Source: Winogradskya humida (GTDB lineage: Bacteria; Actinomycetota; Actinomycetes; Mycobacteriales; Micromonosporaceae). From it: 64,000 nt of DNA. Within the stretch, counting starts at the first letter, position 1. Each line of letters begins with the position of its first letter. The notes under the pieces were generated by a model. It saw only the letters and a list, made by a program, of their open reading frames with translations, searched no databases and had not been told where the DNA came from. Shown one piece after another: positions 35,998-44,682 of the stretch. The stretch spans positions 62,001 to 126,000 of the forward strand of contig NZ_BOMN01000010.1 in the NCBI RefSeq assembly GCF_016862215.1, read 5' to 3'. A program made the translations under genes and the position numbers.

Positions 35998-36690
35998 TCA
36001 GCGATCAGCCATGCCCGCCCGGCGGCGGAGCGCTCCCACGTCGGTGACGACTATGCGACGGCCCTCGGTGCGCAGCCAGCCCCGGGTGGCGAACGAGCCG
36101 ATGGCCTGGTTGACGCTCTGCCGGGAACCGCCGGCCATCTCCGCGAGCTGGCTCTGGTTCAGCTCGATGGTGATCATCGGCGCCTGGCTGTCACCCGCGA
36201 GCCGCACGAGGGTCTTGGCGACCCGGCCCGGCAGATCGAGGAAGACGTGGTCGGCGTTCTGCTCGGTGAGGCGGCGGATGAGACCGCCGACCGAGCGCAT
36301 CACCGCGTCGAGAATGCGCGGGTTGGAGTGCACGAGGTCCATGAAGGCCACCCGGGACAGCGCCAATGCCTGACAGTCCTCGATCGCCTCGGCGCTCGCC
36401 GATCGGGTGGAAGCGTCCAGGAGGGACACTTCGCCCAGAACGTCGGGCGGGCGGACGACGGTGAGGACCGCACGTTCACCCGTCGGTGCGGTGCGGAAGA
36501 CCGCGATGGCACCGCGGCGCAGCACGATGAGGGAATCCCCGGGGTCATGCTCCACGAACAGAATCTGGCCCTTGCGGTAGGTGCGGGGCACCGCCGCGGC
36601 GATGACACGTTGGCGCACGTCAGGCTCCAGCCCAGCGAACATTTCCACACCTGTCAGCGCGTCACCCGGCTCCGGCAGCCGATGATCCAC
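35998..36690 (-). CDS. Crp/Fnr-family transcriptional regulator
   Basis: A 230-residue regulator. The N-terminal cyclic-nucleotide-binding barrel (about 20-135) contains FVEHDPGDSLIVLRRGAIAV and GEVSLLDASTRSASAEA, the phosphate-binding cassette region. The C-terminal winged helix reads LNQSQLAEMAGGSRQSVNQA. The GTG at 36690 was chosen because GGGGGAAGGA precedes it at seven nt; the open frame continues far upstream without coding character. It is divergent from the phosphotransferase-like gene at 36925. Confidence 0.9.
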   Translation of the reverse strand: MDHRLPEPGDALTGVEMFAGLEPDVRQRVIAAAVPRTYRKGQILFVEHDPGDSLIVLRRGAIAVFRTAPTGERAVLTVVRPPDVLGEVSLLDASTRSASAEAIEDCQALALSRVAFMDLVHSNPRILDAVMRSVGGLIRRLTEQNADHVFLDLPGRVAKTLVRLAGDSQAPMITIELNQSQLAEMAGGSRQSVNQAIGSFATRGWLRTEGRRIVVTDVGALRRRAGMADR

Positions 36691-36924
36691 GGTCAGTCCT
36701 TCCCCCGGTCGGGACCACCGTCGACACTGCTGTCCGGCGTCGGCCCCTCGACGCGAACGATCACTCTTAGCATGAAGAGCGTCATCAACGCCATTTGATA
36801 CCTCCCGCGCATGCCGTTCGATCATTTCGCGGATGTTGCTTTCTGTAAACCCTCCAATCGCCCCCTGTGACTGTCGCCCACGGTGTCCGTTGTCGTCACC
36901 CTCAGTACCGAGATAATCGCCGCC

Positions 36925-37785
36925 GTGCCGGATGACGACCTCCTTCGATCGACGCTGCGCGACCAGTGGCACCTGCTGCCCGCCGAGATCTCGGCGCTGC
37001 CCGGAGGCCTGCTCTCGTACGGCTGGGACGTGACCGCGGGCGGCGAACGCTTTGTGGCCCGTCTCGCCGCCCCTGCCGCACGCCAGCCGGTCGAGGCCGG
37101 TCTCGCCGCGGCCGAGCATCTGCGGACCACAGGCATAGAAGCCGGACAACCTGTCCGTACGCTCGGCGGCGCGCTCACCGCCGAGACGCGCTGCGGGCCC
37201 ATGGCGGTGCTGCGCCGCGCCCCCGGCCGTACGCTCGACGGCCGCGACCCCATCGACCAGCAGTTCTGGGGTGACCGGCTCGGCGCCGTGCACCGCGCCC
37301 TGCAACGCTTCCACCACCCGGGGCTGGCCCGCTGGAACCAGCTCGACCCCGACGCCCCTCACCTGGCCGTCGAGCCGTGGCTGCGGGCGGCGGTGACCGG
37401 GGCGATCACCGCGATGACCCGGCTCACCGTCACCGACCGGCTCACCTACGGCGTCCTGCACGGCGACCCGGCGCCGGAGATCTTCCTGGTCGACCCCGCC
37501 ACGGGCCGGGCGGGGCTGCTCGACTGCGGCGCCAGCGGCACCGGCCCGCTGCTCTACGACGTGGCAGCCGCCGTCGTCTACGCGGGCGGCGAGGAGACCT
37601 CCGCGGAACTGCTCGACGGATACCTCGCCGCCGCCCCGGTCACCGAGGACGAACTGCACGCCGCACTGCCGGTGATGCTGCGCTTCCGGTGGGCCGTGCA
37701 GGCGGACTGGGCGGCCCGGCGCGGCGACCCCGACGCGCTGCGCCACGCCCGGGAGGCCCTGAGCGAACATCCTTCGGAGGAGTAG
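36925..37785 (+). CDS. Aminoglycoside phosphotransferase-like (APH) protein
   Basis: A 286-residue APH/choline-kinase fold protein. The Brenner-like motif is VLHGDPAPEIFLVD and the second metal motif LLDCGASGTGPLLYDVA. The metal-binding Asn of the usual HGDxxxxN is replaced by Ile (HGDPAPEI), so true kinase activity is uncertain. Similar actinobacterial proteins exist next to Crp genes. GATAAT (36912-36917) lies seven nt before the GTG at 36925, which I take as the start; another GTG at 36883 would add 14 residues. Confidence 0.8.
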   Translation: MPDDDLLRSTLRDQWHLLPAEISALPGGLLSYGWDVTAGGERFVARLAAPAARQPVEAGLAAAEHLRTTGIEAGQPVRTLGGALTAETRCGPMAVLRRAPGRTLDGRDPIDQQFWGDRLGAVHRALQRFHHPGLARWNQLDPDAPHLAVEPWLRAAVTGAITAMTRLTVTDRLTYGVLHGDPAPEIFLVDPATGRAGLLDCGASGTGPLLYDVAAAVVYAGGEETSAELLDGYLAAAPVTEDELHAALPVMLRFRWAVQADWAARRGDPDALRHAREALSEHPSEE

Positions 37786-37801
37786 GCAAGGATGGTCCGC
37801 G

Positions 37802-38290
37802 ATGGTTTACCGCTATTTCTACGACTGCGAGTTCATCGAGGACGGCCTGACGGTCGACCTGGTGTCCATCGGCATGGTCGACGAGTTCGGGCGCGAGTTC
37901 TACGCCGTTTCCACCCAGTTCGACGAGTCGAAGGCGATCCCCTGGGTCCGCCGCAACGTGCTCGACAAACTGCCGTCCCCCGCCGACCCGGCATGGCGCT
38001 CACGGGAACGCATCCGTGACGACCTGCACGCGTTCCTCACGGAGCCGGTCAAGGGCCGCGACGAGCAGATCGAGCTCTGGGCCTGGTATGCGGCGTACGA
38101 CCACGTCGCCCTCGCCCAGCTCTGGGGTGCCATGCCGGCGCTGCCCCGCGAGATCCCCCGCTTCACCAAGGACCTGCGCCAGCTCTGGGACGACAAGGGC
38201 AAACCACCCCTGCCGACCGCCCAGGGCCGCCACGACGCCCTGGTCGACGCGAAGCACAACCTGGCCCGCTGGAAGGCTATGGGCGGCTGA
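37802..38290 (+). CDS. 3'-5' exoribonuclease of the RNase AS family
   Basis: A 162-residue DEDD-type exoribonuclease. The catalytic acids are in YFYDCEFIEDG (Asp and Glu), WYAAYDHVAL (Asp) and RHDALVDAKHN (His and Asp). It matches mycobacterial Rv2179c (RNase AS), which trims adenylate-containing RNA ends. In M. tuberculosis the gene is next to aroG, as I recall; here they are 7 kb apart. It lies 16 nt after the APH-like gene and is probably co-transcribed. Confidence 0.88.
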   Translation: MVYRYFYDCEFIEDGLTVDLVSIGMVDEFGREFYAVSTQFDESKAIPWVRRNVLDKLPSPADPAWRSRERIRDDLHAFLTEPVKGRDEQIELWAWYAAYDHVALAQLWGAMPALPREIPRFTKDLRQLWDDKGKPPLPTAQGRHDALVDAKHNLARWKAMGG

Positions 38291-38322
38291 CCCTTGTGGA
38301 CACCCGTCGCTACCCTGCCCCC

Positions 38323-38826
38323 ATGGCACGGGACCGGCGGGTGCACCATCAGAACGACCTGCAGGCCCGAGCCCTCCTGGTGCTCACCGTCGCCTGCGAG
38401 GTCTTCCTGGCCTGGTTCTCCCCCTTCCCCGGCAGCGTCGGTTTCGCCCCGGTGGTGGTCTTCGTCTACCTGATGGGGCCGTGCACGAGCATCGTGGTCA
38501 CCCCGGACAAGCTCGTCGTCCGCAATACTTTCCACAGCTGGCACGTCGCTCGCAGCTTGATCACGTACCCGGATGCGAACTCCTGGTCGAAGGACGAACT
38601 GACCGTGCGGGGCCGGCGGCCGATCAGCATCTCCGCCTTCGAGCCGTCCGGGCTCAGCTTCGGGATGGCTGCCCTGGCAGGCGGCCCGCGGTGGCTCATC
38701 GACACGCTCAGCGAGATCGGCCCGCGCCCCGACGACGGGCTCGTCACCAGGCGGATCCGGTGGGTCAACGTCGTCCTGGCCTTGGCGATCGCCGGCACCT
38801 GGGCATGGGCCTACTACCGCTGGTAA
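38323..38826 (+). CDS. Small membrane protein, PH-like
   Basis: A 167-residue protein with two N-terminal membrane segments (ALLVLTVACEVFLAWF and VVVFVYLMGPCTSIVV), a beta-rich middle (VVTPDKLVVRNTFHSWHV), and one C-terminal segment (VNVVLALAIAGTWAWAYY). This layout resembles actinobacterial PH-domain membrane proteins; no function can be given. The ATG lies six nt after TACCCT (38311-38316), so the message is probably leaderless. Distinct from the similar-looking protein at 25913-26509. Confidence 0.65.
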   Translation: MARDRRVHHQNDLQARALLVLTVACEVFLAWFSPFPGSVGFAPVVVFVYLMGPCTSIVVTPDKLVVRNTFHSWHVARSLITYPDANSWSKDELTVRGRRPISISAFEPSGLSFGMAALAGGPRWLIDTLSEIGPRPDDGLVTRRIRWVNVVLALAIAGTWAWAYYRW

Positions 38827-38867
38827 ACCGGATGCAGTGACGGCGGCGCGGGACCTACGGTGTCGGG

Positions 38868-39428
38868 ATGTCCGCTGACGCCGCCCAGGCTGCCGAGATC
38901 CTGACCCAGCTCGCCGTCCCCGTCCGGCTGCGGGTCTTCGCCGACCTCGTCCGCCGGGGCACGGAAGGCGCCACGATGGCCGAGCTGGCGTACCCCCTCG
39001 ATCTGTCGATCCCCGAGGTCGGCGACGCCTGCGCACGCCTGGTGGCGGCCGGGATCGTCACGGGCACGGGTAACGGCGTCTACCGAGCCCATCCGGGCCA
39101 GCTGCGCGACGCAGCCGCCGCCGTCGATGCGCTGCAGCCGATCAGTGCGCTGCTCACGGCGTACCCCAAGCTTCGATCTTGTTTTTCGCACGGTCGCGTG
39201 ACCAGTCTCCCGCCGACGCTGAGCGACCGCTACTCGCTGATGGGTGAGCTACTGGCCCGCTACCTGGCCCTCGACGAGCTCTGCGACGAGGACACCGTCA
39301 ACCGCCGGCTCGCCGTGGTGACCGACGACGTCGCCGGCGCCCGCCGCCTGCTGGTCGAGTCGGGCTGGCTGGAACGCGACCGCGCCGGCACCACGTACGG
39401 TCCCGGGCGGCCCCTGCCCGTCGCCTAG
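38868..39428 (+). CDS. ArsR-like helix-turn-helix protein with a DUF2087-like domain
   Basis: A 186-residue protein. The N-terminal winged helix (LAVPVRLRVFADLVRRGTEG followed by MAELAYPLDLSIPEVGDACA) is ArsR-like. The C-terminal part (LSDRYSLMGELLARYLALDE, then VNRRLAVVTDDVAGARRLLV and ESGWLERDRAG) matches the DUF2087 pattern. It should bind DNA; the target is unknown. TACGGT (38856-38861) lies exactly six nt before the ATG. It ends four bp inside the convergent MaoC gene. Confidence 0.75.
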   Translation: MSADAAQAAEILTQLAVPVRLRVFADLVRRGTEGATMAELAYPLDLSIPEVGDACARLVAAGIVTGTGNGVYRAHPGQLRDAAAAVDALQPISALLTAYPKLRSCFSHGRVTSLPPTLSDRYSLMGELLARYLALDELCDEDTVNRRLAVVTDDVAGARRLLVESGWLERDRAGTTYGPGRPLPVA

Positions 39429-39871
39429 GGTCTGAGCGCGACCATCAGGTCCATGCGGCCCTCCTGGACGACCGTGCCGTGCTGGTTGGTCAGGGTGAAC
39501 CAGCGGTCGAGGATGCCGCTGGTGCCCTTGCTGGTGAGCCGGGTGGCGCGGATCTCGACCTGGCAGGTGAGGGTGTCGCCGATCAGGACCGGGGCGAGGA
39601 AGCGCCAGTCCGTGACGCCGAGCAGGGCGATCGAGCTGCCCTCGAAGACCCCGAGCCGGCTCGCCAGGCCGAGGGCGAAGGATGCCCCGAGCATGCCGTG
39701 CGCGATCCGCTGCCCGAACCGCCCACCAGCCCCGAACTCCGCGTCGGTGTGCACCGGGTTGGTGTCCCACGTCAGGTTCGCGAAGGCGGTCACGTCGGCC
39801 TCGGTGATCGTGCGGCCCTGCGTACGGAAGATCTGACCGGGCTGGAAGTCCTCGAACCACATCGTCGTCAC
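39425..39871 (-). CDS. MaoC-like hotdog dehydratase
   Basis: A 148-residue hotdog-fold enzyme of the MaoC/enoyl-CoA hydratase type. The active-site motif is FANLTWDTNPVHTDAEFG (Asp and His) and GQRIAHGMLGASF follows. It should hydrate or dehydrate acyl thioesters. The GTG start overlaps the stop of the MpaB-like gene (GTGA), so translation is coupled. It is the last gene of a three-gene unit with an oxygenase and a lysophospholipid acyltransferase, which points to lipid modification. Confidence 0.88.
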   Translation of the reverse strand: MTTMWFEDFQPGQIFRTQGRTITEADVTAFANLTWDTNPVHTDAEFGAGGRFGQRIAHGMLGASFALGLASRLGVFEGSSIALLGVTDWRFLAPVLIGDTLTCQVEIRATRLTSKGTSGILDRWFTLTNQHGTVVQEGRMDLMVALRP

Positions 39872-40698
39872 TGACCCACCTTCTCAGGGCCGATCTTGGC
39901 GAGGTCGTAGCCGTCGGGGTAGGTGCGGCCGGGGACGCCCTTCTCCAGCCAGGTGTGGGTGCGTGGCCGGGCGGCGTGGCGCAGCCAGAGGTTGCGGGTG
40001 GTGAGGGTCGTGCTCAGGAGCGTGCGGGCCCACCACGGGGGTTCCGCGATGCCGGTGGCCTCCCGGAGCGGGCGGTCGAGGAGGGCGGCGGTGAGGCGGG
40101 GGTCGAGCGGGAGGAGACCCCGGGTCGCGGTCATCAGCTGTTCCGCTGCCGGGGTGTACGCGAAGTGCTCCGCCTCGTACGCGTCATAGAACTGTTCGAA
40201 GCTCTCCCAGGTCGCCGGGATGCCCGTGATGTTCATGCGGCGCCCGAGCGTGGAGTAGAAGGTCAGCATCGCGGTGCGTTCGTGGCAGCAGAGCTCGCGC
40301 CAGCCGTGGGCGTCGATCCAGCGGGCGGGCGAGAGGACGAAGGTGCCGAGGACGTAGAGGTAGTCGTCGTTGCTGATCGCGAAGCGGCGGTGGAGCTGGT
40401 TGAGCCGGCGGGTGGCCGTCCGGCCCTCGGGGCTGTCCAGGCCGTGGGCGATCAGCGTGTACATCAGGATGCCGGTGTCGTCGGTGCGGCGCTCGGTGCG
40501 CTGGGTGGTCTCTCCCGTCGAGAGCAGCAGCCCGGCGATCGACGGGACCGCGAACGTACGCCAGAACGCCAGCACCAGCCCCAGGCGCATGTCGAGGGGG
40601 AACTCGTACGCCGCGGTCGTGCGGTAGATCCGGTGGGCATCGGCGACCGGGTCGAGCTCGCGGAGCTCGGCGAGGCGGTCGTAGCGGGAGCGGGTCAT
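39868..40698 (-). CDS. Oxygenase MpaB-family (DUF2236) protein
   Basis: A 276-residue mostly helical protein of the ER-bound oxygenase/MpaB (DUF2236) family, which relates to latex-clearing proteins. Recognisable segments are LNQLHRRFAISNDDYLYVLG, FVLSPARWID and MLTFYSTLGRRMNI; these carry the conserved Arg, His and Asp positions. The reaction is unknown. ATGA overlaps couple it to the acyltransferase upstream and the MaoC gene downstream. Confidence 0.82.
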   Translation of the reverse strand: MTRSRYDRLAELRELDPVADAHRIYRTTAAYEFPLDMRLGLVLAFWRTFAVPSIAGLLLSTGETTQRTERRTDDTGILMYTLIAHGLDSPEGRTATRRLNQLHRRFAISNDDYLYVLGTFVLSPARWIDAHGWRELCCHERTAMLTFYSTLGRRMNITGIPATWESFEQFYDAYEAEHFAYTPAAEQLMTATRGLLPLDPRLTAALLDRPLREATGIAEPPWWARTLLSTTLTTRNLWLRHAARPRTHTWLEKGVPGRTYPDGYDLAKIGPEKVGQ

Positions 40699-41384
40699 GG
40701 GGCGGGGTTCTTGAGGCTGGCGGCGTAGACGTCGACGTATTCGCGGCCGGAGAGGGTCATGAGCTCGTACATGATCTCGTCGGTGACCGCTCGTTCGACG
40801 AAACGGTCGCCGGTGGCGGGGGTGCCGGCGATCTCGTAGCGGGAGAAGTCCAGGGGGCGGCCGATGCGCATCCGGACGCGCTTGATCGCCGGGATGAGAG
40901 TGCCGGTCGGCTGGATCTCGTCGGTGTTGAGCAGGGCGACCGGGACGACGACCGCGCCGCTCTCCAGGGCCAGCCGGGCCACGCCCGTCTTGCCGCGGTA
41001 GAGCCGGCCGTCCGGGGAACGGGTGCCCTCCGGGTAGATGCCGGCGACGTTTCCCGAGTTGAGGACGCGCAGCTGGGTGTCGAGGGCCGCCCGGGCGGCC
41101 TTGCCACCGGAACGGTCGACCGGGATCGTCCCGGTGCCGACGAAGAACTGGCGCATGAGCCAGCCTTTGACCCCCTTCCCGGTGAAGTACTCCGCTTTGG
41201 CGACGAACGTCACCCTGCGTTTCAGCACCAGGGGTGTGAAGATCGAATCGGAGAAGGACAGGTGATTACAGGCGATAATCACCGGACCTGTCTCCGGAAT
41301 ATGGTCCAGACCCCGCACATCGGGGCGGAAGAGGCATTTCAGGACAGGTCCTAGAAACACGTACTTCAGTAGCCAGTAGAACAC
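40695..41384 (-). CDS. plsC: 1-acylglycerol-3-phosphate acyltransferase-like protein
   Basis: A 229-residue PlsC-family acyltransferase that acylates lysophosphatidate or related lipids. The H-x4-D catalytic motif is CNHLSFSDSIF and the phosphate-binding motif is YPEGTRSPDG; GTIPVDRSGG is motif II. The N-terminus is a membrane-associated helix (FYWLLKYVFLGPVLK). The GTG follows AAAGGA at six nt. It matches Rv2182c in position. It overlaps the MpaB gene by four nt. Confidence 0.9.
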   Translation of the reverse strand: MFYWLLKYVFLGPVLKCLFRPDVRGLDHIPETGPVIIACNHLSFSDSIFTPLVLKRRVTFVAKAEYFTGKGVKGWLMRQFFVGTGTIPVDRSGGKAARAALDTQLRVLNSGNVAGIYPEGTRSPDGRLYRGKTGVARLALESGAVVVPVALLNTDEIQPTGTLIPAIKRVRMRIGRPLDFSRYEIAGTPATGDRFVERAVTDEIMYELMTLSGREYVDVYAASLKNPAP

Positions 41385-41533
41385 CGGTGTCCTTTCCCAC
41401 GCACCCGGGCCGGGGGCAGGAAAAGAGTACGAAGCGGGAGCGGCACGCCACAACGCACTCCCGCAAGCGGCACCTGGCGTGTCACCATTCAAGGCACGCG
41501 CGCGAGGAGCGCGGGGGCGAGGAGTGTAAAAGG

Positions 41534-42391
41534 GTGTCTGCGGGTGGCGCCCGTCGAGGGCGGCGGGACAACGGGCTCGACGCGGCCGACTATGCGGCTG
41601 CGGGCGACGTGGATCCACGCGTGGGCGAGCACCTGCTCGACGTGCTGGCGGCCGGTGGCATAGCCGCCTACCTGCAACCTTCCGCCGACCTCAATCCGGT
41701 CCTGCGGGCCACGACGCTGCCGGCCCGCCCGACGGACCGGCTCTTCGTCGACCGCGAGCACCTCGACACCGCCAAGGAGCACCTGCAGAAGCTGACCGGC
41801 GGTCTCGGCCCCACACCGGTCCCGGCCAAGACGGAGGCCCCGGCCCCGGCCGCGCAGAGCCCGGCCGCCCAGAGCTCGGCTGCCCAGAGCGACGTCGACG
41901 CCGAGTGGGCCAAGATCGTCGCGGGCTTCCACACCGCCGTCGACCCGCTCGCCGAGCCGTGGCCCAAGGCCGAAGGGCTCGACCCCAACAGCAACCCGCA
42001 GCCGGGCCCGGTGACGCTGCCCACGGACGATCCGGTCCAGCACAACCGGCGCCGCACCGACCGCCCGGAGCCCGCCGGCCCCGCCGACGAGCCCTCGATG
42101 CTCGACGGGCTCGACACGTTCGGCGCCGGGCTGCCGGACGACGAGGACGAGGACCGGTATGTGCCGCCGCCCCCGCCGCCGCTGCCGCACATCTCGAAAT
42201 ACGCGGTCGCCGGCGTGCTCGGCGTGGTGCTGGGCTTCGTGCTCTTCCTCTTCCCCTGGCTGCTGCCGATCCAGCGCAACTTCGTGACCCTGATCGGCTT
42301 CACCGCGATCGTGGCCGGCGCGGTGACACTGGTCTGGCGGCTACGCTCGGGCGACGATGACGACGACTTCGACGACGGTGCCGTCGTCTGA
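41534..42391 (+). CDS. Membrane protein of unknown function with a long acidic linker
   Basis: A 285-residue protein. The N-terminal part (VGEHLLDVLAAGGIAAYLQP, then RLFVDREHLDTAKEHLQKL) resembles small DUF2007-like ligand domains. The middle is disordered and rich in Ala, Pro and Asp. Two membrane segments follow at the C-terminus (YAVAGVLGVVLGFVLFLFPW and NFVTLIGFTAIVAGAVTLVW), and the tail is DDDDDFDD. The GTG start with upstream GAGGAG is the best choice. No function is claimed. Confidence 0.6.
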   Translation: MSAGGARRGRRDNGLDAADYAAAGDVDPRVGEHLLDVLAAGGIAAYLQPSADLNPVLRATTLPARPTDRLFVDREHLDTAKEHLQKLTGGLGPTPVPAKTEAPAPAAQSPAAQSSAAQSDVDAEWAKIVAGFHTAVDPLAEPWPKAEGLDPNSNPQPGPVTLPTDDPVQHNRRRTDRPEPAGPADEPSMLDGLDTFGAGLPDDEDEDRYVPPPPPPLPHISKYAVAGVLGVVLGFVLFLFPWLLPIQRNFVTLIGFTAIVAGAVTLVWRLRSGDDDDDFDDGAVV

Positions 42392-42440
42392 GAAGCCGGG
42401 CCGTGGTCTGAGAAGCCGGGCTGCGGTCTGAAGAAGTCGG
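42383..42440. repeat. 20-bp tandem repeat carrying the stop codon of the previous gene
   Basis: GTCGTCTGAGAAGCCGGGCC, then GTGGTCTGAGAAGCCGGGCT, then a broken third copy GCGGTCTGA. The first TGA is the true stop of the membrane protein gene, so the last codons and stop are copied downstream. Confidence 0.85.
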
Positions 42441-42492
42441 TCTAGAAACATAGACCTGTACCTCTGGGTAGCCATCCGATAACCTCTCGTGA

Positions 42493-43908
42493 ATGCGCCA
42501 GAGCTCGCTCGTGGTCGTGTCCAACCGCCTCCCGATCGACGACAGTGTCGCTCCCGACGGCGCGTGCGAATGGCGGCGCAGCCCCGGCGGGCTGGCCGGC
42601 GCCCTGCACGCGATCCTCGACCGGACCCCGGCCACCTGGGTCGGCTGGGGCGGGAAGGTCGGGGACGCGCCCGCCCTGCCCGACATCGGCAGCCTGCGGA
42701 TGCGACCGATGGGGCTGACGAGCGAGGAGCACCGCGGCTACTACGAGGGGTTCGCCAACTCGACGCTGTGGCCGCTCTACCACGATGCCGTCCTGCCACC
42801 CGTGTTCGACCGGGGCTGGTGGGAGACGTACAAGGCGGTGAACCAGCGCTTCGCCCACGCGGCGGCCGAGGCGGTCGAGCCCGGCGGCACGGTCTGGGTG
42901 CAGGACTACCACCTGCAACTGGTGCCCCAGATGATCCGGGAGCTGCGGCCCGACGTACTCATCGGCTTCTTCCTGCATGTGCCCTTTCCGCCGCCGGAGC
43001 TGTTCATGCAGCTGCCGCGACGGCTCGACCTGCTGCGCGGGATGCTCGGCGCGGACCTGGTCGGGTTCCAGCGCCCGCAGGCCGCGCACAACATCGCGCA
43101 GCTCGCGGTGAAGCTGCTCGGCGCGCGGGTCACCGGCGACGACCAGATCACCCTCGACGGGCGGGCCATCCGCACCGGCGCGTTCCCGATGTCGATCGAC
43201 GTCGCCGAGATGCAGGCGCTCGCCGCTCGCCGAGACGTCCGGGAGCGGGCCGCGCAGCTCCGCTCCGACCTGGGCCGGCCGCGGCGGGTGCTGCTCAGCG
43301 TCGACCGGCTCGACTACATCAAGGGGATCGAGCACCGGCTGACCGCGTACAGCGAGCTGCTGCGCGACGGCCGGGTCAAGGTCCGCGACACCGTGATGGT
43401 GCAGGTCGCGGTCCCGAGCCGGGAGCGCGTGGACAGCTACCGGGCGCTGCGGCACCGCATCGAGGGCGAGGTCGGGCGGATCAACGGCGAGCACGGCCGG
43501 GTCGGCGAACCCGCCATCCACTACCTGATCCAGCCGTTCGACCGCGCCGAGCTGGCCGCGCTCTACCAGACCGCGGACGTCATGGTGGTCACCCCGCTGC
43601 GGGACGGGATGAACCTGGTGGCCAAGGAGTACGTCGCCGCGCGGGCCGACGCCTCGGGCGCGCTCGTGCTCAGCGAGTTCGCCGGGGCGGCCGACGAGCT
43701 CGAGGACGCGTTCCTGGTCAATCCGCACGACGTCGACGGGCTCAAGGAGACGCTGCTGCGCGCCATGGAGGCCGACCCGGCAGACCTGGAACGCCGGATG
43801 ACCGCCATGCGCACGCATCTCGTCGGCCACGACATCGTCGCGTGGGCCCGCGCCTACCTCACGACGCTGGACCGCACCGGCCGGGTAGCCGCGGGGCTGA
43901 GAAAATAA
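42493..43908 (+). CDS. otsA: Trehalose-6-phosphate synthase
   Basis: A 471-residue GT20 glycosyltransferase that joins UDP- or GDP-glucose with glucose-6-phosphate. Recognisable segments: [10 protein letters not shown], the catalytic region [48 protein letters not shown] and [20 protein letters not shown]. Trehalose acts as an osmo- and storage sugar and feeds mycolate-like or wall metabolism in some actinobacteria. TAACCT (42480-42485) lies seven nt before the ATG. No otsB phosphatase gene is in the window. Confidence 0.95.
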   Translation: MRQSSLVVVSNRLPIDDSVAPDGACEWRRSPGGLAGALHAILDRTPATWVGWGGKVGDAPALPDIGSLRMRPMGLTSEEHRGYYEGFANSTLWPLYHDAVLPPVFDRGWWETYKAVNQRFAHAAAEAVEPGGTVWVQDYHLQLVPQMIRELRPDVLIGFFLHVPFPPPELFMQLPRRLDLLRGMLGADLVGFQRPQAAHNIAQLAVKLLGARVTGDDQITLDGRAIRTGAFPMSIDVAEMQALAARRDVRERAAQLRSDLGRPRRVLLSVDRLDYIKGIEHRLTAYSELLRDGRVKVRDTVMVQVAVPSRERVDSYRALRHRIEGEVGRINGEHGRVGEPAIHYLIQPFDRAELAALYQTADVMVVTPLRDGMNLVAKEYVAARADASGALVLSEFAGAADELEDAFLVNPHDVDGLKETLLRAMEADPADLERRMTAMRTHLVGHDIVAWARAYLTTLDRTGRVAAGLRK

Positions 43909-43917
43909 CGGCTGCGC

Positions 43918-44682
43918 CTAGGCGAGCAGCTCCTTCTCCAGCCAGTCGATGATGGCGTCGATCGGCTCCTGCCACTCGGTGTCGAGCATCAGGTCGTGGC
44001 CCATCCCCGGGAACAGCAGCGGCGCGCCGCCGAAGCGGGCCGCCGTACGGTCCAGGGCCTTGCGGGTGACGATCTTGTCGTCGGGGCTGCCCACCACCAG
44101 CACCGGAGGCGAGCCCACCGGGGCTGCCGGGCGGGAGGCGGTCAGCACCGAGCGGTAGACGGCCGTCGGCTCGCGGGTGAGTTTCCGTTCGTACGTGCAG
44201 CCGGGGCTGTAGAGCTGCTTACGGCTCAGCCCGAGACCGCCGCCGAAGAACGCGGGCAGGGTGCCGAACGGATTGGTACGCAGGGCCGCGCCGAGCGCCG
44301 GCCAGCCGTCCAGCACCGGGGCGGCAAGGACCGCCGCCTTCGCGGGGTAGCGGGCGAGGGCATGCGAGACGACGAGTGCGCCGACCCCGTGACCGATGAG
44401 GACGGTCTGCCGCGGGAGACCGGCGGCGACCTGGACGACGTCATGCACGTACGCCCGTAACGATCCGGCGGCGCGAGGGCTCAGGGCGTACGCGGAGAAT
44501 CCCCGGGAGGCCGCGTGGCCGAGCCAGTGCTCGCGGAAGGCCCACGCACCGTGACCGAGGCCCGGCACAAAGAGCAGCGGCGGGTTCTTCTCGTCGGGAT
44601 GGGGTAGCGCGCTCAGCACCTCGCGGCGCACCGGCGGGACCGGCGCGGTCCAGTCCTCGAACCGCAACAGCTGCGAACTCAT
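43918..44682 (-). CDS. Alpha/beta-hydrolase fold protein lacking the nucleophile Ser
   Basis: A 254-residue alpha/beta-hydrolase. The oxyanion strand LLFVPGLGHGAWAF, the acid region VGSPDDKIVT and the His in GMGHDLML are all present. The nucleophile elbow, however, reads IGHGVGAL, so the expected GxSxG Ser is Gly. A direct hydrolase mechanism is therefore doubtful; it may be an inactive or non-canonical member. Its ATG overlaps the stop of the flavin monooxygenase gene (ATGA), which suggests joint function. Confidence 0.8.
   Translation of the reverse strand: MSSQLLRFEDWTAPVPPVRREVLSALPHPDEKNPPLLFVPGLGHGAWAFREHWLGHAASRGFSAYALSPRAAGSLRAYVHDVVQVAAGLPRQTVLIGHGVGALVVSHALARYPAKAAVLAAPVLDGWPALGAALRTNPFGTLPAFFGGGLGLSRKQLYSPGCTYERKLTREPTAVYRSVLTASRPAAPVGSPPVLVVGSPDDKIVTRKALDRTAARFGGAPLLFPGMGHDLMLDTEWQEPIDAIIDWLEKELLA

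Noticed and set aside
36691-37770. A 360-residue N-terminal extension of the Crp protein
   Set aside because: The extra sequence is antisense to the APH-like gene and is non-protein-like; the GTG at 36690 has a good ribosome site.
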